From NCBI RefSeq assembly GCF_000687915.1, contig NZ_JHZY01000002.1:1550001-1614000 (forward strand): a stretch of DNA of 64,000 bases, written 5' to 3'. Source of the stretch: Leeuwenhoekiella sp. MAR_2009_132. GTDB lineage: Bacteria > Bacteroidota > Bacteroidia > Flavobacteriales > Flavobacteriaceae. The notes under the pieces are model-generated. The model ran no database searches, was not told the origin of the DNA, and saw only the letters and a program-made list of their open reading frames with translations. The translations under genes were made by a program, and so were the position numbers. Within the stretch, counting starts at the first letter, position 1, and the number at the start of each line of letters is the position of its first letter. Of the stretch, positions 1-9,500 are shown piece by piece.

Positions 1-418
1 TTGCTCCCTGCTGTGCAGGACTATTAGGCCAACCCGGAGTTGTGTTCTCACTCCAGTCATAAAATTCAGATTCAAAACCTCCCGGAAAGCGAATCAATTC
101 ATAATTAATTTGTTCTAATGCTGCCTGAAATGCAGGATACATACCATTTTTGATTCTACGCCAGTCATTATTAACACCGTAAATACGTGGATTAATAGCT
201 TTGCCATCAACGGTGCTTACACTAATTTCTGTAGTAAGATTTGAAGTTGCAAAATCAGGAACCTGATCTTCGGGAGTTTGACCTGTTGCATCAGAGGTGT
301 CAACAACAGAGCCAAATCTTGGGTCATTGGGGTCTGTAAAATTATCACGCTCACAGCTCGATAAAAAAACGAGTATACTAACGAAAGTCAAAAATTTGAG
401 TTTTCTAAAATTTTTCAT
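1..418 (-). CDS. Glycoside-hydrolase-like lipoprotein (partial, 3' end outside window)
   Basis: Only about the first 139 codons are present; the gene runs off the window start. The N-terminus is a lipoprotein signal (hydrophobic stretch then LSSC, Cys at about residue 22), so the product is probably a surface or periplasmic lipoprotein. After a low-complexity linker comes a segment with NPRIYGVNNDWRRI and later YELIRFPGGFESEFYDW. This resembles the start of (beta/alpha)8 glycosidases such as alpha-L-arabinofuranosidase or GH79-type enzymes; the exact family cannot be fixed. It is the last gene seen of the SGBP-SusC-SusD operon. An in-frame ATG at 433 overlaps the SusD stop (TAATG), so translation may be coupled; the ATG at 418 gives the better signal peptide. 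Glycosidase class is an inference. Confidence 0.7.
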   Translation of the reverse strand, partial: MKNFRKLKFLTFVSILVFLSSCERDNFTDPNDPRFGSVVDTSDATGQTPEDQVPDFATSNLTTEISVSTVDGKAINPRIYGVNNDWRRIKNGMYPAFQAALEQINYELIRFPGGFESEFYDWSENTTPGWPNSPAQQGA

Positions 419-432
419 TTTAATTTTATTCA

Positions 433-2013
433 TTAGTAACCCGGGTTTTGCGTAATGTTTCCTCTTGATAATTGAATTTCTTCTGGCGGTATAGGCCACA
501 ATAAGTGAACACTAGGGTCAAACAAAGCTCCTTTGTCTTGAGGTTCTCCCAGATTTGTGGTTTCAAAAGGATCTGTACTCACTTCTGTGTTATACTTTAC
601 AAAAGATCCGTTAGGTCCTAAAATAGTTGCGATTCTTGGGGTACCATTTACTTTTTGCCTTCTAAGGTCAAATAAGCGTTGCTGCTCTAAAGCAAGTTCT
701 AATCTTCTTTCTTTCCAGATTGCATCTCTTAAATTTGTACCGGTCAAACTCATATTTGTTTCTAATTCAACACGGTCTCGTATTTTTTTAAGTGATGTTA
801 AAGCCGCACTCTCATCACCGGCAAAATAGGCAGCCTCTGCATGAACTAATAGTAAGTCTGCATATCTAAATCGTATAACAGGAAGCGGATGTTGCCCTCT
901 TACATATGGGTCTTCACGATCTGCCAGTGGTATATACACCTTACGGTTAGTTCTTCCTGATTTATTACGGTCTGGAGCTGCATTAAAAGAAGTAACCTGA
1001 GGATCACCGTAAACGGGCTCTCCATGTTTCATAATTGTAGAACGTAATCGTATTTCGTCTCCTTCACTTAAGAATGCATTTTCAAGATCACTACTTGGCA
1101 TACACCACCCAAAACCTTGATCTACCCGAGTCCCGGCTGTTGTACTAATTTGCCCTCCTATATTTGCAAATTGAGGATTTGTGATCATATCTACTTCAAA
1201 AATAGATTCTACACCGTGATGGTTATAAACCGAGAAAATATCTTCAAACTTTGGCTCTAATTGATACTGCCCTAATTGGATAACATCTTCTGCAACATCC
1301 TGAGCCAACGACCATTTTTCGCGATATAAATAGGTTTTAGCTAAAAGCGTTTGTGCAGCTCCTTTTGTAATTCTTCCTAAATCTTTTGTAGCATACTCAC
1401 TTTTAAGTGGTAAATCTTTAATCGCTAAAAGAAGCTCACTCTCTACAAAATCATAAACTTCATCTACCGAAGACCGCACTTTATCGTTTATAGCTGGTTC
1501 TAGTAATTCTGTATAGGTAGTTACAATAGGTACACCACCATAATTACGTACTAAATCGTAATAATACCAGGCTCTTAAAAACCGTGCTTCGGCTAGTAAG
1601 CGAGACTTTAAAGTCTCGTCCATTTCTACCTCAGGAATACGCTCTAAAGCAATGTTTGCACGCGTAATCCCTATATAGGTGTTTTCCCAAAAAGCATTAA
1701 TATAAAACGATCCTGCAAAAACATTATAAGCTGCAATACCAGAAATATCTGGTCGTGGTTGCTCTGTATTTCCTGCCCAGTTATCATCTGTAGACATCTC
1801 ACAGATTTGTCTAAAAAATTCTATTTGAAACCAGCTTTCACCATTAACTTTTGCATATACTGAGTTTACAAAAAGCTCTGCATTCTCTGGTGAAGAAAAG
1901 AAGTCGTCTAATTGCTGTCTTCCTCTAAGCGGTTGATCAAGAAATTCTTCTTTACTGCAGCCGCTGATGGCTACAGTAAGAATTAAACTAAATAGTATTA
2001 ATATCTTTTTCAT
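433..2013 (-). CDS. SusD/RagB-family glycan-binding lipoprotein
   Basis: Outer-membrane lipoprotein of 526 residues that forms the lid of a SusC transporter and binds the glycan at the cell surface. Signal segment ends in ISGCSKEEFLDQP, with lipidated Cys near residue 19 and the EFLDxxP start typical of the family. TPR-like helices follow (EARFLRAWYYYDLVRNYGGVP around 145), and the C-terminal RagB signature is clear (FRYADLLLVHAEAAYFAG, then ERRLELALEQQRLFDLRR). The last residues LWPIPPEEIQ...NPGY match the usual SusD end. It starts 4 bp after the SusC stop, so the pair is co-translated. Family assignment is firm; the glycan is unknown. Confidence 0.95.
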   Translation of the reverse strand: MKKILILFSLILTVAISGCSKEEFLDQPLRGRQQLDDFFSSPENAELFVNSVYAKVNGESWFQIEFFRQICEMSTDDNWAGNTEQPRPDISGIAAYNVFAGSFYINAFWENTYIGITRANIALERIPEVEMDETLKSRLLAEARFLRAWYYYDLVRNYGGVPIVTTYTELLEPAINDKVRSSVDEVYDFVESELLLAIKDLPLKSEYATKDLGRITKGAAQTLLAKTYLYREKWSLAQDVAEDVIQLGQYQLEPKFEDIFSVYNHHGVESIFEVDMITNPQFANIGGQISTTAGTRVDQGFGWCMPSSDLENAFLSEGDEIRLRSTIMKHGEPVYGDPQVTSFNAAPDRNKSGRTNRKVYIPLADREDPYVRGQHPLPVIRFRYADLLLVHAEAAYFAGDESAALTSLKKIRDRVELETNMSLTGTNLRDAIWKERRLELALEQQRLFDLRRQKVNGTPRIATILGPNGSFVKYNTEVSTDPFETTNLGEPQDKGALFDPSVHLLWPIPPEEIQLSRGNITQNPGY

Positions 2014-2017
2014 AATC

Positions 2018-5000
2018 TTAAAAAGTTAAATTAAGTCCTAGTAAATATGTTTTTGAAACAGGATAACGTGCATAGTCAACACCAAAATCATTAATGATGT
2101 CTCCTCCTGCTCCCACTTCAGGATCGAATCCTGAGTAGTCTGATATGGTAATAAGATTTTGTCCTGAAATGAAAATTCTTAATTTCTGAAAATTAGGTAT
2201 ATCGAAGTTATACCCTAATTGAACATTTCTTAATCTCAAATACGATGCATCTTCAATAAAAAGACTAGAAGGCCTTTGATAGTTACCGTTACGGTCTAGC
2301 AGAGTAAGTCTAGGAAATTCTGCATTAGGATTTTCTGGAGTCCATACTCTTCCTATAGTACCGGCTCCCACATTTACATCCTGGGTTCCTGCATTTATAA
2401 ACGTTCTTGTATAATTAAAAACTTCATTACCGTAGGTGCCATACCACTGCATTGAAAAATCTAAATTTTTGTAACTAAAATTTCCTGTAAAACCACCATA
2501 AAAATCAGGAAAAGGGTTTCCTATAGTTGTTAAGTCGTTATCGTTAAGTACCCCGTCTTTATTAGTATCTACAAACTTTAAATCACCGGGTTGTGCATTA
2601 GGTTGTATAAGTTGACCTGTTTCAGATGAATGTGCATTAATCTCTGTTTGATTTTGAAAAATTCCATCGGTTTCAAAACCATAGAATAAACCTACTCGCT
2701 CTCCTAATTCTGTAATTTTTATAAATCTATTACCCAGATCAGATCTATTTTGACCAAAAAGTTGCTCGTTACCCGGAGCTAACTCTACTGCACGGCTTTC
2801 ATTTGTAGAAACATTCACGTTAAGATCCATCTTAAAATCACCCCAGGTTTTATTATATCCTACTTGAATATCCCATCCTTTAGATTCAAAACTCCCTACG
2901 TTCTGAGAAACAAGACCGGGAATACCGGTATAATTAGGAAGCTCTACATTAAAGAGCAAGTCTTTTGAGGTTTTCTCATAGTATTCTACCGAAAAATCGA
3001 ATGCACTATCAAAAAGCGTTGCAGTAAGGCCAAAGTTTTTATCCTCAACGGTTTCCCACTTCAACCCAGGATTTCCAAACTGTGATAAAAAGTTAGTTAC
3101 TACACGGTCACCGCCAAAAACATAATTACCGGTACCTATTGCAAAAAATTGTCCGTTACGGTTAATATTTTGATTACCTATCTGCCCGTAACCTGCTTTA
3201 AGTCTAAGGTTACTTATAAAGTCTACATCAAAAAATGATTCTGAATCTATATCCCAGGCTACAGACACGCTAGGAAAAACACCTAACCTGTTTCCTTTTG
3301 CAAATTTTGAAGATTCATCTGCACGTATAGTACCTGTAAAGAAGTATTTATTATCGTAGCTATATATACCTCTAAATATACCTGAGAAAATGGTTTCTAC
3401 AGCCTCATTACCTCCCACAGAAATACCCTCACCTGTCGCCGCATCGAGGTATCTTAAATCTGGGTTTTCATCATCTGGAATGTCTTCTCTAAATGCTGAA
3501 ACATAATTGAACGTTTGAGAATCAAATAAAACACCACCTAAAAGGTTTACGTAATGCTTTCCGAAATCTTGCGTGTAATTAATTGTATTATTAAAAACGT
3601 AATCAAAATTCTCATTTACACGTCTAGATACGTTATTTATTTCCTGCTGCTGGTTAGGAGTTGTAAAATATCTAGGGTTAAAAATATCTTGTCTAGAATG
3701 ATTAATATTTAACCCTAACTGAGAATTAAAAGTAAGCTCTGGAGTGATTTCATAATTTAACTGTGTATTAGATATTAAAGCAAAAAACTTAGTTTCATTA
3801 AACAGTCTTGCAACGCTACCTACTGGGTTAGGAACTTGATTATTACTAGGTGCATAAATACTAAAACTGTTACCTACACGCTCATCCTGAGGTAAATAAA
3901 CATCTGTAAGCGGGTCTATTCTTAATATGCTATAAAGCAAATTAGGTGAGCTTTCAAAATTTTCAATTCTAGGGTTTAAATCTTGCTTTAACGTGATTTT
4001 ATCAGACAACTTAAAGTCAACATTAAAACGAGCTGTTATTTTCTCATAATATCCTTTATCATAATTAGACTCTTGATTAAAATAGCTCATACTTGCCGCG
4101 TATTTAACTTTTTCTGAACCCCCAGAAGCACGTAAGTTAAAATTAGTAACCGGTGCAAAATTCTCTATAGTCTCATCCCACCAGTCTGTGTCTGTAGTAA
4201 AATCTTCTGCATTGTATAGTGGTGCACTACCATCATTTGTACGTCTTAAATTCATTACCTGAATATACTCATCTGCACCTGCCAGGTTTATTTTTTCAAG
4301 CCTCTGGTAACCCTGAGAGAAATCTAAGTTGATAATAGTCTTCCCCTCTTTACCCCTTTTTGTTGTTATAAGTACCACACCATTAGAAGCTCTCGAACCA
4401 TAGATAGCAGAAGCTGATGCATCTTTTAAGATTTGAAAATTCTTAATATCTGCAGGGTTTAGTAAATTAAGTGAAGTACCCTGTGGTTGCGGCACACCAT
4501 CTAATACAATGAGTGGAGATGTACCATTATTAGAAGTTACCCCACGTATAAGGATTTGTGGAGATGCACCAGGATTACCTCCTCCCGAGAGCACCTGTAC
4601 ACCAGCTGCTTTACCTTGCAAACTTTCTGCAGGATTACTTGCAGTTATTTTAGTTAATTCTTCTCCTTCAACAGTAGATATAGAACTTGAGATTTTATCT
4701 CTGTCTACAGCCCCATACCCTATAACCACAACTTCATCTAAAGCTTGCTGGTCATTTTGAAGCGTAACATTTATAGCGGTCTTATTTTCTACAGATACTT
4801 CCTGACTTTGAAATCCTAAGAAACTAAAGATCAAAATAGCATCGTTAGCAGTTTCTATTTCATAAACTCCGTCAAAATCGCTTACCGCTCCATTATTTGT
4901 ACCTTTTTCAATTACATTAACTCCCGGTAAAACAGTCCCATTCTCATCTGTTACCACCCCACTAACCGATTTTTGCGCATATAAAGATGTATTGCAAAAA

Positions 5001-5035
5001 AGTATCAGAACAACTAATTTTTTTATAAAATTCAT
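2018..5035 (-). CDS. SusC/RagA-family TonB-dependent outer-membrane transporter
   Basis: 1005 residues, the usual size for SusC proteins, which import oligosaccharides across the outer membrane with TonB energy. A Sec signal (MNFIKKLVVLILFCNTSLYA) is followed by a carboxypeptidase-D-like beta domain (SGVVTDENGTVLPGVNVIEKGT, about 24-100), then the plug domain with LDEVVVIGYG and ISSSISTVEGEEL. The SusC signature ILKDASASAIYGSRASNGVVLITTK lies near residue 205, and the rest is a 22-strand barrel ending in aromatic F. It is followed immediately by its SusD partner and preceded, after 62 bp, by a surface glycan-binding lipoprotein. Substrate probably a (sulfated) polysaccharide fragment, by context only. 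Confidence 0.96.
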   Translation of the reverse strand: MNFIKKLVVLILFCNTSLYAQKSVSGVVTDENGTVLPGVNVIEKGTNNGAVSDFDGVYEIETANDAILIFSFLGFQSQEVSVENKTAINVTLQNDQQALDEVVVIGYGAVDRDKISSSISTVEGEELTKITASNPAESLQGKAAGVQVLSGGGNPGASPQILIRGVTSNNGTSPLIVLDGVPQPQGTSLNLLNPADIKNFQILKDASASAIYGSRASNGVVLITTKRGKEGKTIINLDFSQGYQRLEKINLAGADEYIQVMNLRRTNDGSAPLYNAEDFTTDTDWWDETIENFAPVTNFNLRASGGSEKVKYAASMSYFNQESNYDKGYYEKITARFNVDFKLSDKITLKQDLNPRIENFESSPNLLYSILRIDPLTDVYLPQDERVGNSFSIYAPSNNQVPNPVGSVARLFNETKFFALISNTQLNYEITPELTFNSQLGLNINHSRQDIFNPRYFTTPNQQQEINNVSRRVNENFDYVFNNTINYTQDFGKHYVNLLGGVLFDSQTFNYVSAFREDIPDDENPDLRYLDAATGEGISVGGNEAVETIFSGIFRGIYSYDNKYFFTGTIRADESSKFAKGNRLGVFPSVSVAWDIDSESFFDVDFISNLRLKAGYGQIGNQNINRNGQFFAIGTGNYVFGGDRVVTNFLSQFGNPGLKWETVEDKNFGLTATLFDSAFDFSVEYYEKTSKDLLFNVELPNYTGIPGLVSQNVGSFESKGWDIQVGYNKTWGDFKMDLNVNVSTNESRAVELAPGNEQLFGQNRSDLGNRFIKITELGERVGLFYGFETDGIFQNQTEINAHSSETGQLIQPNAQPGDLKFVDTNKDGVLNDNDLTTIGNPFPDFYGGFTGNFSYKNLDFSMQWYGTYGNEVFNYTRTFINAGTQDVNVGAGTIGRVWTPENPNAEFPRLTLLDRNGNYQRPSSLFIEDASYLRLRNVQLGYNFDIPNFQKLRIFISGQNLITISDYSGFDPEVGAGGDIINDFGVDYARYPVSKTYLLGLNLTF

Positions 5036-5097
5036 TTTTTAAACTTTTACATTATTTAAAATTACCTTCGTTATCAAACCCTTAAAAATCCTGGGAT

Positions 5098-6495
5098 TTA
5101 CACTTTTACAATTGACATTGTATTTAAAAATATATCTACTGTTAATTTGTAAGTTCCTTCATATTGCTGACTAAATGCAGCATTTGAACCTCCCTGAGGT
5201 ACAAGGGTATTTGCGGCTTCTATATCACCACTATTTAATCTCCAGAAAATGCTATAATTTGTCTGGTTTCCTATAAATATAAACTGTCCAGTTTCTGTTG
5301 TAAATTCAATATCTGCAGAATATCTATATTGAAAATCAGGATCCACATTTAAAGGAGCAGATGATTGAGAGGGATTAAATCTTGTCAACGTTATATCACC
5401 TACCTTAAGACCAGGCCCAGTTACATATACACCGGTAAAACCAGAAGCTATAGTTGCAGGTGCAGTAGCATCTATAGAAGTTATGGTATACGATAAATCT
5501 CTTAGATCCATCTTGATATCATAATATCCTGGTTCAGAAATAATTATTGGAGAAACTGAAGCATCTGAGCCAATAACTAAATTTCCGGGATTATTAGCAT
5601 CGCCCCCAAATGTAAATGGACCAAAACCAGATTCTTGAGCAACAAAACGAACTTCTTTATTAGCACTGTCAGCAAAATATTTAATTGTAAATACAAAACC
5701 CTCTTCTCCGCTCACGGTACTCGTGTCTGCCACATAAGGATATCCCGATATTGCATTATCAAAAGCACTAGGCTCTGCTTGATCTGCCAAAAACATTTGA
5801 AGAAAATTTAATTCATCTACAACATTTACAGATCGTGTTGAAGTCGTTGTATTACCTGCTTTATCAGTTAATGTTACATTAAAAACATACAGACCGGGCT
5901 CTTCAATATTTATAGATTTTTTATAGTTAGAAGATTTATCTGAAAGTATTACAGTCTCATTAAGTATTGAACTTTCGATCTTCAATTCACCTAAAATTTT
6001 ATTATCTGTAAGGTTTATATCTAATAGAATCTCGTCTCCTTCTCCTATTTGTACTGTACTGGCATTTGCAGGACTTACAAAAGCTATTTGCGGTGCTGTA
6101 AAATCTGCATCTAAACTAACTACAACTTCACGCTGTGCCGTAACTCCTCCCGCATTCTCTGCAGTGATAATTATAGTATGTGAAGAATCATCAAGTGCGT
6201 CCTGAGGTATTTTAAAAGCATAATTTAAAGTATAGTTTGTGGGTAATGAATCTTTTTGAATAGTCTTGTCTAAAAACCAGGGCTCATACTGTAGGCGTAT
6301 AGATTTAATTCCTGCAGGATCATTAATTACAGCTTCTAAATTAAATATTTGCCCCGGTAATGAAGATATTTCACTTATTAAGTTTGCGAATTCTGGAGTA
6401 GAATCTACATTGACATTATCATCGTCACTGCAGCCCATTAAAATAGCAAGTGCTAAGTAAGACACTAAAAAATAGAACTGTTTAATTGTTTTCAT
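5098..6495 (-). CDS. Surface glycan-binding lipoprotein with Ig-like domains (SusE/SusF-like role)
   Basis: 465-residue lipoprotein: the signal ends in LAILMGCSDDD (Cys at about 22). The N-terminal half carries two Ig/cadherin-like beta-sandwich repeats (LPGQIFNLEAVINDPAGIKSI and PQIAFVSPANASTV...LTDKAGNTTTS). The C-terminal part has repeats recalling SusE/SusF outer-surface carbohydrate-binding modules (PGYYDIKMDLRDLSYTI; YEGTYKLTVDIFLNTMSIVKV). No catalytic motif is visible. It most likely captures glycan at the cell surface for the following SusC/SusD. Its position is unusual: it is the first gene after the promoter rather than following SusD. Its own promoter and an AraC-type operator lie at 6578-6640. 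Role by family and context, not proven. Confidence 0.8.
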   Translation of the reverse strand: MKTIKQFYFLVSYLALAILMGCSDDDNVNVDSTPEFANLISEISSLPGQIFNLEAVINDPAGIKSIRLQYEPWFLDKTIQKDSLPTNYTLNYAFKIPQDALDDSSHTIIITAENAGGVTAQREVVVSLDADFTAPQIAFVSPANASTVQIGEGDEILLDINLTDNKILGELKIESSILNETVILSDKSSNYKKSINIEEPGLYVFNVTLTDKAGNTTTSTRSVNVVDELNFLQMFLADQAEPSAFDNAISGYPYVADTSTVSGEEGFVFTIKYFADSANKEVRFVAQESGFGPFTFGGDANNPGNLVIGSDASVSPIIISEPGYYDIKMDLRDLSYTITSIDATAPATIASGFTGVYVTGPGLKVGDITLTRFNPSQSSAPLNVDPDFQYRYSADIEFTTETGQFIFIGNQTNYSIFWRLNSGDIEAANTLVPQGGSNAAFSQQYEGTYKLTVDIFLNTMSIVKV

Positions 6496-6577
6496 AATGT
6501 TTGATTTTTATGATTTGAACTGGGACTGAATTATATCCTGGTAAAATATTATCAAAGAATTAAAATAAATTCGGAAA

Positions 6578-6606
6578 CAAATATATCGTTTTCGTTAGCC
6601 AGCAAA
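6578..6606 (-). promoter_or_regulatory. Promoter of the first SusC/SusD operon
   Basis: On the minus strand a -7 element TATATTTG (6585-6578, matches TAnnTTTG) is preceded by TTTG at 6606-6603 with a 17-bp spacer, a near-consensus Bacteroidota sigma-ABfr promoter. The predicted start near 6571 gives a leader of about 75 nt for the lipoprotein gene at 6495. Confidence 0.7.
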
Positions 6607-6640
6607 ATGGAGGAAAATATTGTTTTAATGGATTATTTTA
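6607..6640. promoter_or_regulatory. Candidate AraC-family operator (21-bp direct repeat)
   Basis: ATGGA at 6607 and ATGGATTATTTTA at 6628 lie exactly 21 bp apart, directly upstream of the TTTG -33 box at 6603-6606. Two direct repeats two helical turns apart, abutting the -33 element, is the usual layout of AraC-family activator sites. The 14-mer from 6628 (ending in C) is repeated exactly at 17344 in the second SusC promoter. The site lies in the divergent region shared with the AraC gene at 6793. Confidence 0.65.
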
Positions 6641-6792
6641 CTGTTACAAAGAATCAATCTGATTTAAATGTTAATTCTCTATCTATATCCCCAAAGCCCC
6701 CTGTATTTTTAAGTAAAATGTTTTATTTAATTATCTTGCTGAAAATTAAATAAAAACTACAACGTTATTGTTGCAGCATATTAATAAGGTAT

Positions 6793-7704
6793 ATGGATTA
6801 TTCTTCGAAAAATTTTAAAATAAAGGAAGGTTTTATTGGGCAACGGATGATAACGATCCCACCCAATGTTTTAAATGAAATTAAAGACAATAATTTTATT
6901 AAAGATTTCTATACAAGCGCTATAGGATTTTATCCCCAAGCTATTTATCACGACCGAAAAAGAAAATCTGGAAGCAGAGAATATATATTGCTTTATTGTA
7001 TAGAAGGTAAAGGATCTATAGAAATAGAAAATACTAAATACAGTTTAGTCCCTAATTCTTATATTATAATCCCCCCTTATGTAGGACATCATTATCAAAG
7101 CTCAACAGAATATCCCTGGACGATTTATTGGAGTCATTTTTTAGGCTCAAAAGCAGACTTTTTATATAAATATTATCAAGAAAATATAGAAGATAATCAA
7201 GTAAAGACAATTGCTAGAAGCGAAAGAAGACAGAAAGATTTTATAAAAATAATGACCGTATTAGAAAACGGATTTGAAACTACAAGTTTAGAATTTGCGA
7301 ATACTAGCTTACTTAATTTGCTAATGCAAATGATTTATGCCGAAGAGATAAATCCCTCAGAACTGAAGACTGACATTATTACCAAATCAATTGAGTATTT
7401 GAATAGTAATCTAAATCGTAATTTTAAAGTTGAAGAAATTGCCAATCAACAAAATTTATCTGTATCCCGGTATTCTGAACTTTTTAAGAAAAAGACAGGT
7501 TATTCACCTGTGCAATATTTTAATAAACTAAAAATTCAAAAATCGTGTCAGTATCTTTATTTTACAGATATGGGAATAAAAGAAATTTGCCAAAAAATTG
7601 GTTATGAAGACCCCTATTATTATTCAAGAGCATTTAAAAAATTAATGGGAATGCCTCCTTCAAGATATAGAAAAGAGTATAAGAGTCAGAATCGTAAAAA
7701 TTAA
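6793..7704 (+). CDS. AraC-family transcriptional regulator of the glycan island
   Basis: 303 residues. The N-terminal cupin-like sensor domain (YILLYCIEGKGSIEIENTKYSLVPNSYIIIPPYVGHHYQ, about 63-105) would bind a sugar. The C-terminal AraC/XylS DNA-binding domain (about 195-300) has two HTHs: FKVEEIANQQNLSVSRYSELFKKKTGYSPVQYFNKLKI, then IKEICQKIGYEDPYYYSRAFKKLMGMPPSRYR. This is the RhaR/AraC two-domain layout, not a hybrid two-component sensor. It is divergent from the first operon, convergent with the sulfatase, and the likely binder of the repeats at 6607-6640 and 17323-17356. Its own first codons (ATGGATTATTC, 6793-6803) resemble the operator half-site, hinting at autoregulation, though this could be chance. 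Confidence 0.92.
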   Translation: MDYSSKNFKIKEGFIGQRMITIPPNVLNEIKDNNFIKDFYTSAIGFYPQAIYHDRKRKSGSREYILLYCIEGKGSIEIENTKYSLVPNSYIIIPPYVGHHYQSSTEYPWTIYWSHFLGSKADFLYKYYQENIEDNQVKTIARSERRQKDFIKIMTVLENGFETTSLEFANTSLLNLLMQMIYAEEINPSELKTDIITKSIEYLNSNLNRNFKVEEIANQQNLSVSRYSELFKKKTGYSPVQYFNKLKIQKSCQYLYFTDMGIKEICQKIGYEDPYYYSRAFKKLMGMPPSRYRKEYKSQNRKN

Positions 7705-7726
7705 GACTAATTTTCATAAGCCGAAT

Positions 7727-9154
7727 TTATTTATTATTATCTTTCAAATAGATAGGACTCCAAATATCTTTATACAAAACCTTTTCGTTTAGCATCAATT
7801 GTTTGTGTATATAAAAACAAACATTTTCCCAATCTTTGCCTTCACCCCAGAGCGGTTTACTCATTTGTGCTTGCCAAGCAAAATAGGCTTTTTGTAATCT
7901 TAAAAAATCAACTTTATTTTTTTGAGATATATCCTCAGTTTCACTTACATTATTTTTTAAATTGTACATTACACTGCCGTACCCTTCTAGGGTTATAGAC
8001 TTAAAATCTCCTATCCTTACGGCAGATTTATCTAGTTTTTTCCAGAATAATTGATCATGTGGATTTCCTGTCTTATTTTGAGTTAAATAAGGTAATAAAT
8101 TAACTCCATCTAGTATTAAATCTGATGGCTTTATAATTCCTGCAGCAGCGATAGACGTTGCAAATATATCTAATGATGATGTCAAGCCATAAAAAGAATT
8201 ACCTCCTTTGAACGCTTTAGGATAACTAACTACAAAAGGAACTCGATGCCCTCCTTCATATTCGTTGCCCTTCCAACCTTTAAGAACTCCTCCCTTTGAT
8301 TGATTGTTATGAGCCCCGCCATTGTCACTTAAAAAATAAATTAAAGTATTATCTCTTAAATTTAAGTCTTCAAGTTTGTCAATAAGCTTACCTACATTCT
8401 CATCTAAAGACCACGTCATTGCAGCAAGTTTTTGACGTTTATGCTTATTATATTTTTTTAAATCTTTTTCTTTAGCCTCCATTGGTGTGTGTACAGCATT
8501 ATAAGCTAAATACATGAAAAAAGGTTTATCACCATTCTCCTGAATATATTTTATAGATTGATCTCCTAAAACATCTGTCATATACCCTTCAAAGAATACC
8601 CGTTCTCCATTATTCTGTAACATATTTTCTTCTGTAGCATTTTGTATAGGAAAATATGATCTACTACCCGCTAGAAAACCATAAAACTGATCAAAACCAC
8701 GTTGATTAGGTTGATCTGAATAAGCACTTCCCAGATGCCATTTACCTAAAGCATATGTATTATAACCGTGATCTTTAAATACATCTGCCATTGTTACAAC
8801 AGCATCACTAAGACCTATACCTCCTGTCCCATTTGCTTCAAAACCAAATCGCTGTTGATATATTCCTGTTAATAATCCCGCCCTCGAGGGCGCACATACG
8901 GTTGCACTAACATGAGCATCTTTAAAAATAGTACCACTCTCTGCTAGCTCATCTATACGTGGCGTATCTAGGTCTTCACTTCCCATAAACCCAAAGTCTA
9001 TATACCCAGCATCATCAATTAGAATAACAATAACATTGGGTTGAACTTTTTCAATCATAGTTATTTTAGCTAACTTATTTTGGTATGACTTGGGTTTACA
9101 ACTGATAAGCAGCACCAGAAAAGTAAAAAGAGGTAATATATTTTCGGTTTTCAT
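7727..9154 (-). CDS. S1-family (formylglycine) sulfatase lipoprotein
   Basis: 475 residues, alkaline-phosphatase-fold sulfatase that removes sulfate esters from sugars. Metal-binding VIVILIDDAG (about 41-50) is followed by CAPSR at 87-91, where Cys87 would become formylglycine, and the second signature GKWHLG at 137-142; SDNGGAHNN later supplies further metal and active-site residues. A lipoprotein signal (LLISCKPKS, Cys19) suggests periplasmic or surface anchoring. The gene is convergent with the AraC regulator 22 bp away and 346 bp downstream of the second operon. It implies a sulfated, probably algal, polysaccharide as target. No sulfatase-maturating enzyme is seen in this window. Family firm, substrate unknown. 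Confidence 0.94.
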   Translation of the reverse strand: MKTENILPLFTFLVLLISCKPKSYQNKLAKITMIEKVQPNVIVILIDDAGYIDFGFMGSEDLDTPRIDELAESGTIFKDAHVSATVCAPSRAGLLTGIYQQRFGFEANGTGGIGLSDAVVTMADVFKDHGYNTYALGKWHLGSAYSDQPNQRGFDQFYGFLAGSRSYFPIQNATEENMLQNNGERVFFEGYMTDVLGDQSIKYIQENGDKPFFMYLAYNAVHTPMEAKEKDLKKYNKHKRQKLAAMTWSLDENVGKLIDKLEDLNLRDNTLIYFLSDNGGAHNNQSKGGVLKGWKGNEYEGGHRVPFVVSYPKAFKGGNSFYGLTSSLDIFATSIAAAGIIKPSDLILDGVNLLPYLTQNKTGNPHDQLFWKKLDKSAVRIGDFKSITLEGYGSVMYNLKNNVSETEDISQKNKVDFLRLQKAYFAWQAQMSKPLWGEGKDWENVCFYIHKQLMLNEKVLYKDIWSPIYLKDNNK

Positions 9155-9500
9155 TTCTATTTATTAATTGGTTTCAAAAACCGTAGATTATGATTAATCT
9201 TATATAAATAATATCCTATTTTACAAATTTTTTTATTGTAATTCTCTGTATGTCTTTATATGTATTACCTTGTAGTTTTAGTCCTAATAACACTGGGAAG
9301 CAATAAAATACAATTAATTGTATATATCTAATTTCAGGTCGGGGCTATTTGACTAAAGAATTTAGCGTTTTAAAAATCTGTTTAAGAAGCTTAAGCATAA
9401 TTCAAATTACCTAAACCAATAAGAGAATGTACTAAGAGCTAAAATTTAAAATCATTTGCAGAACTAAATTTAAAAACTAAATAGAGAATAATTTTATAGC
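9155..9500. other. Intergenic stretch without a recognisable gene
   Basis: 346 AT-rich bases between the sulfatase and the last gene of the second operon. It should hold the sulfatase promoter, but I find no exact minus-strand TAnnTTTG box and no copy of the ATGGATTATTTTA operator. The sulfatase may therefore be read through from the upstream operon. Confidence 0.4.

Noticed and set aside
4509..4760. Opposite-strand open frame inside SusC
   Set aside because: It lies wholly within a clear SusC gene, with no family similarity, signal or promoter. The same holds for similar frames inside the second SusC (16716-17069), the large membrane protein and the H-NOX operon.
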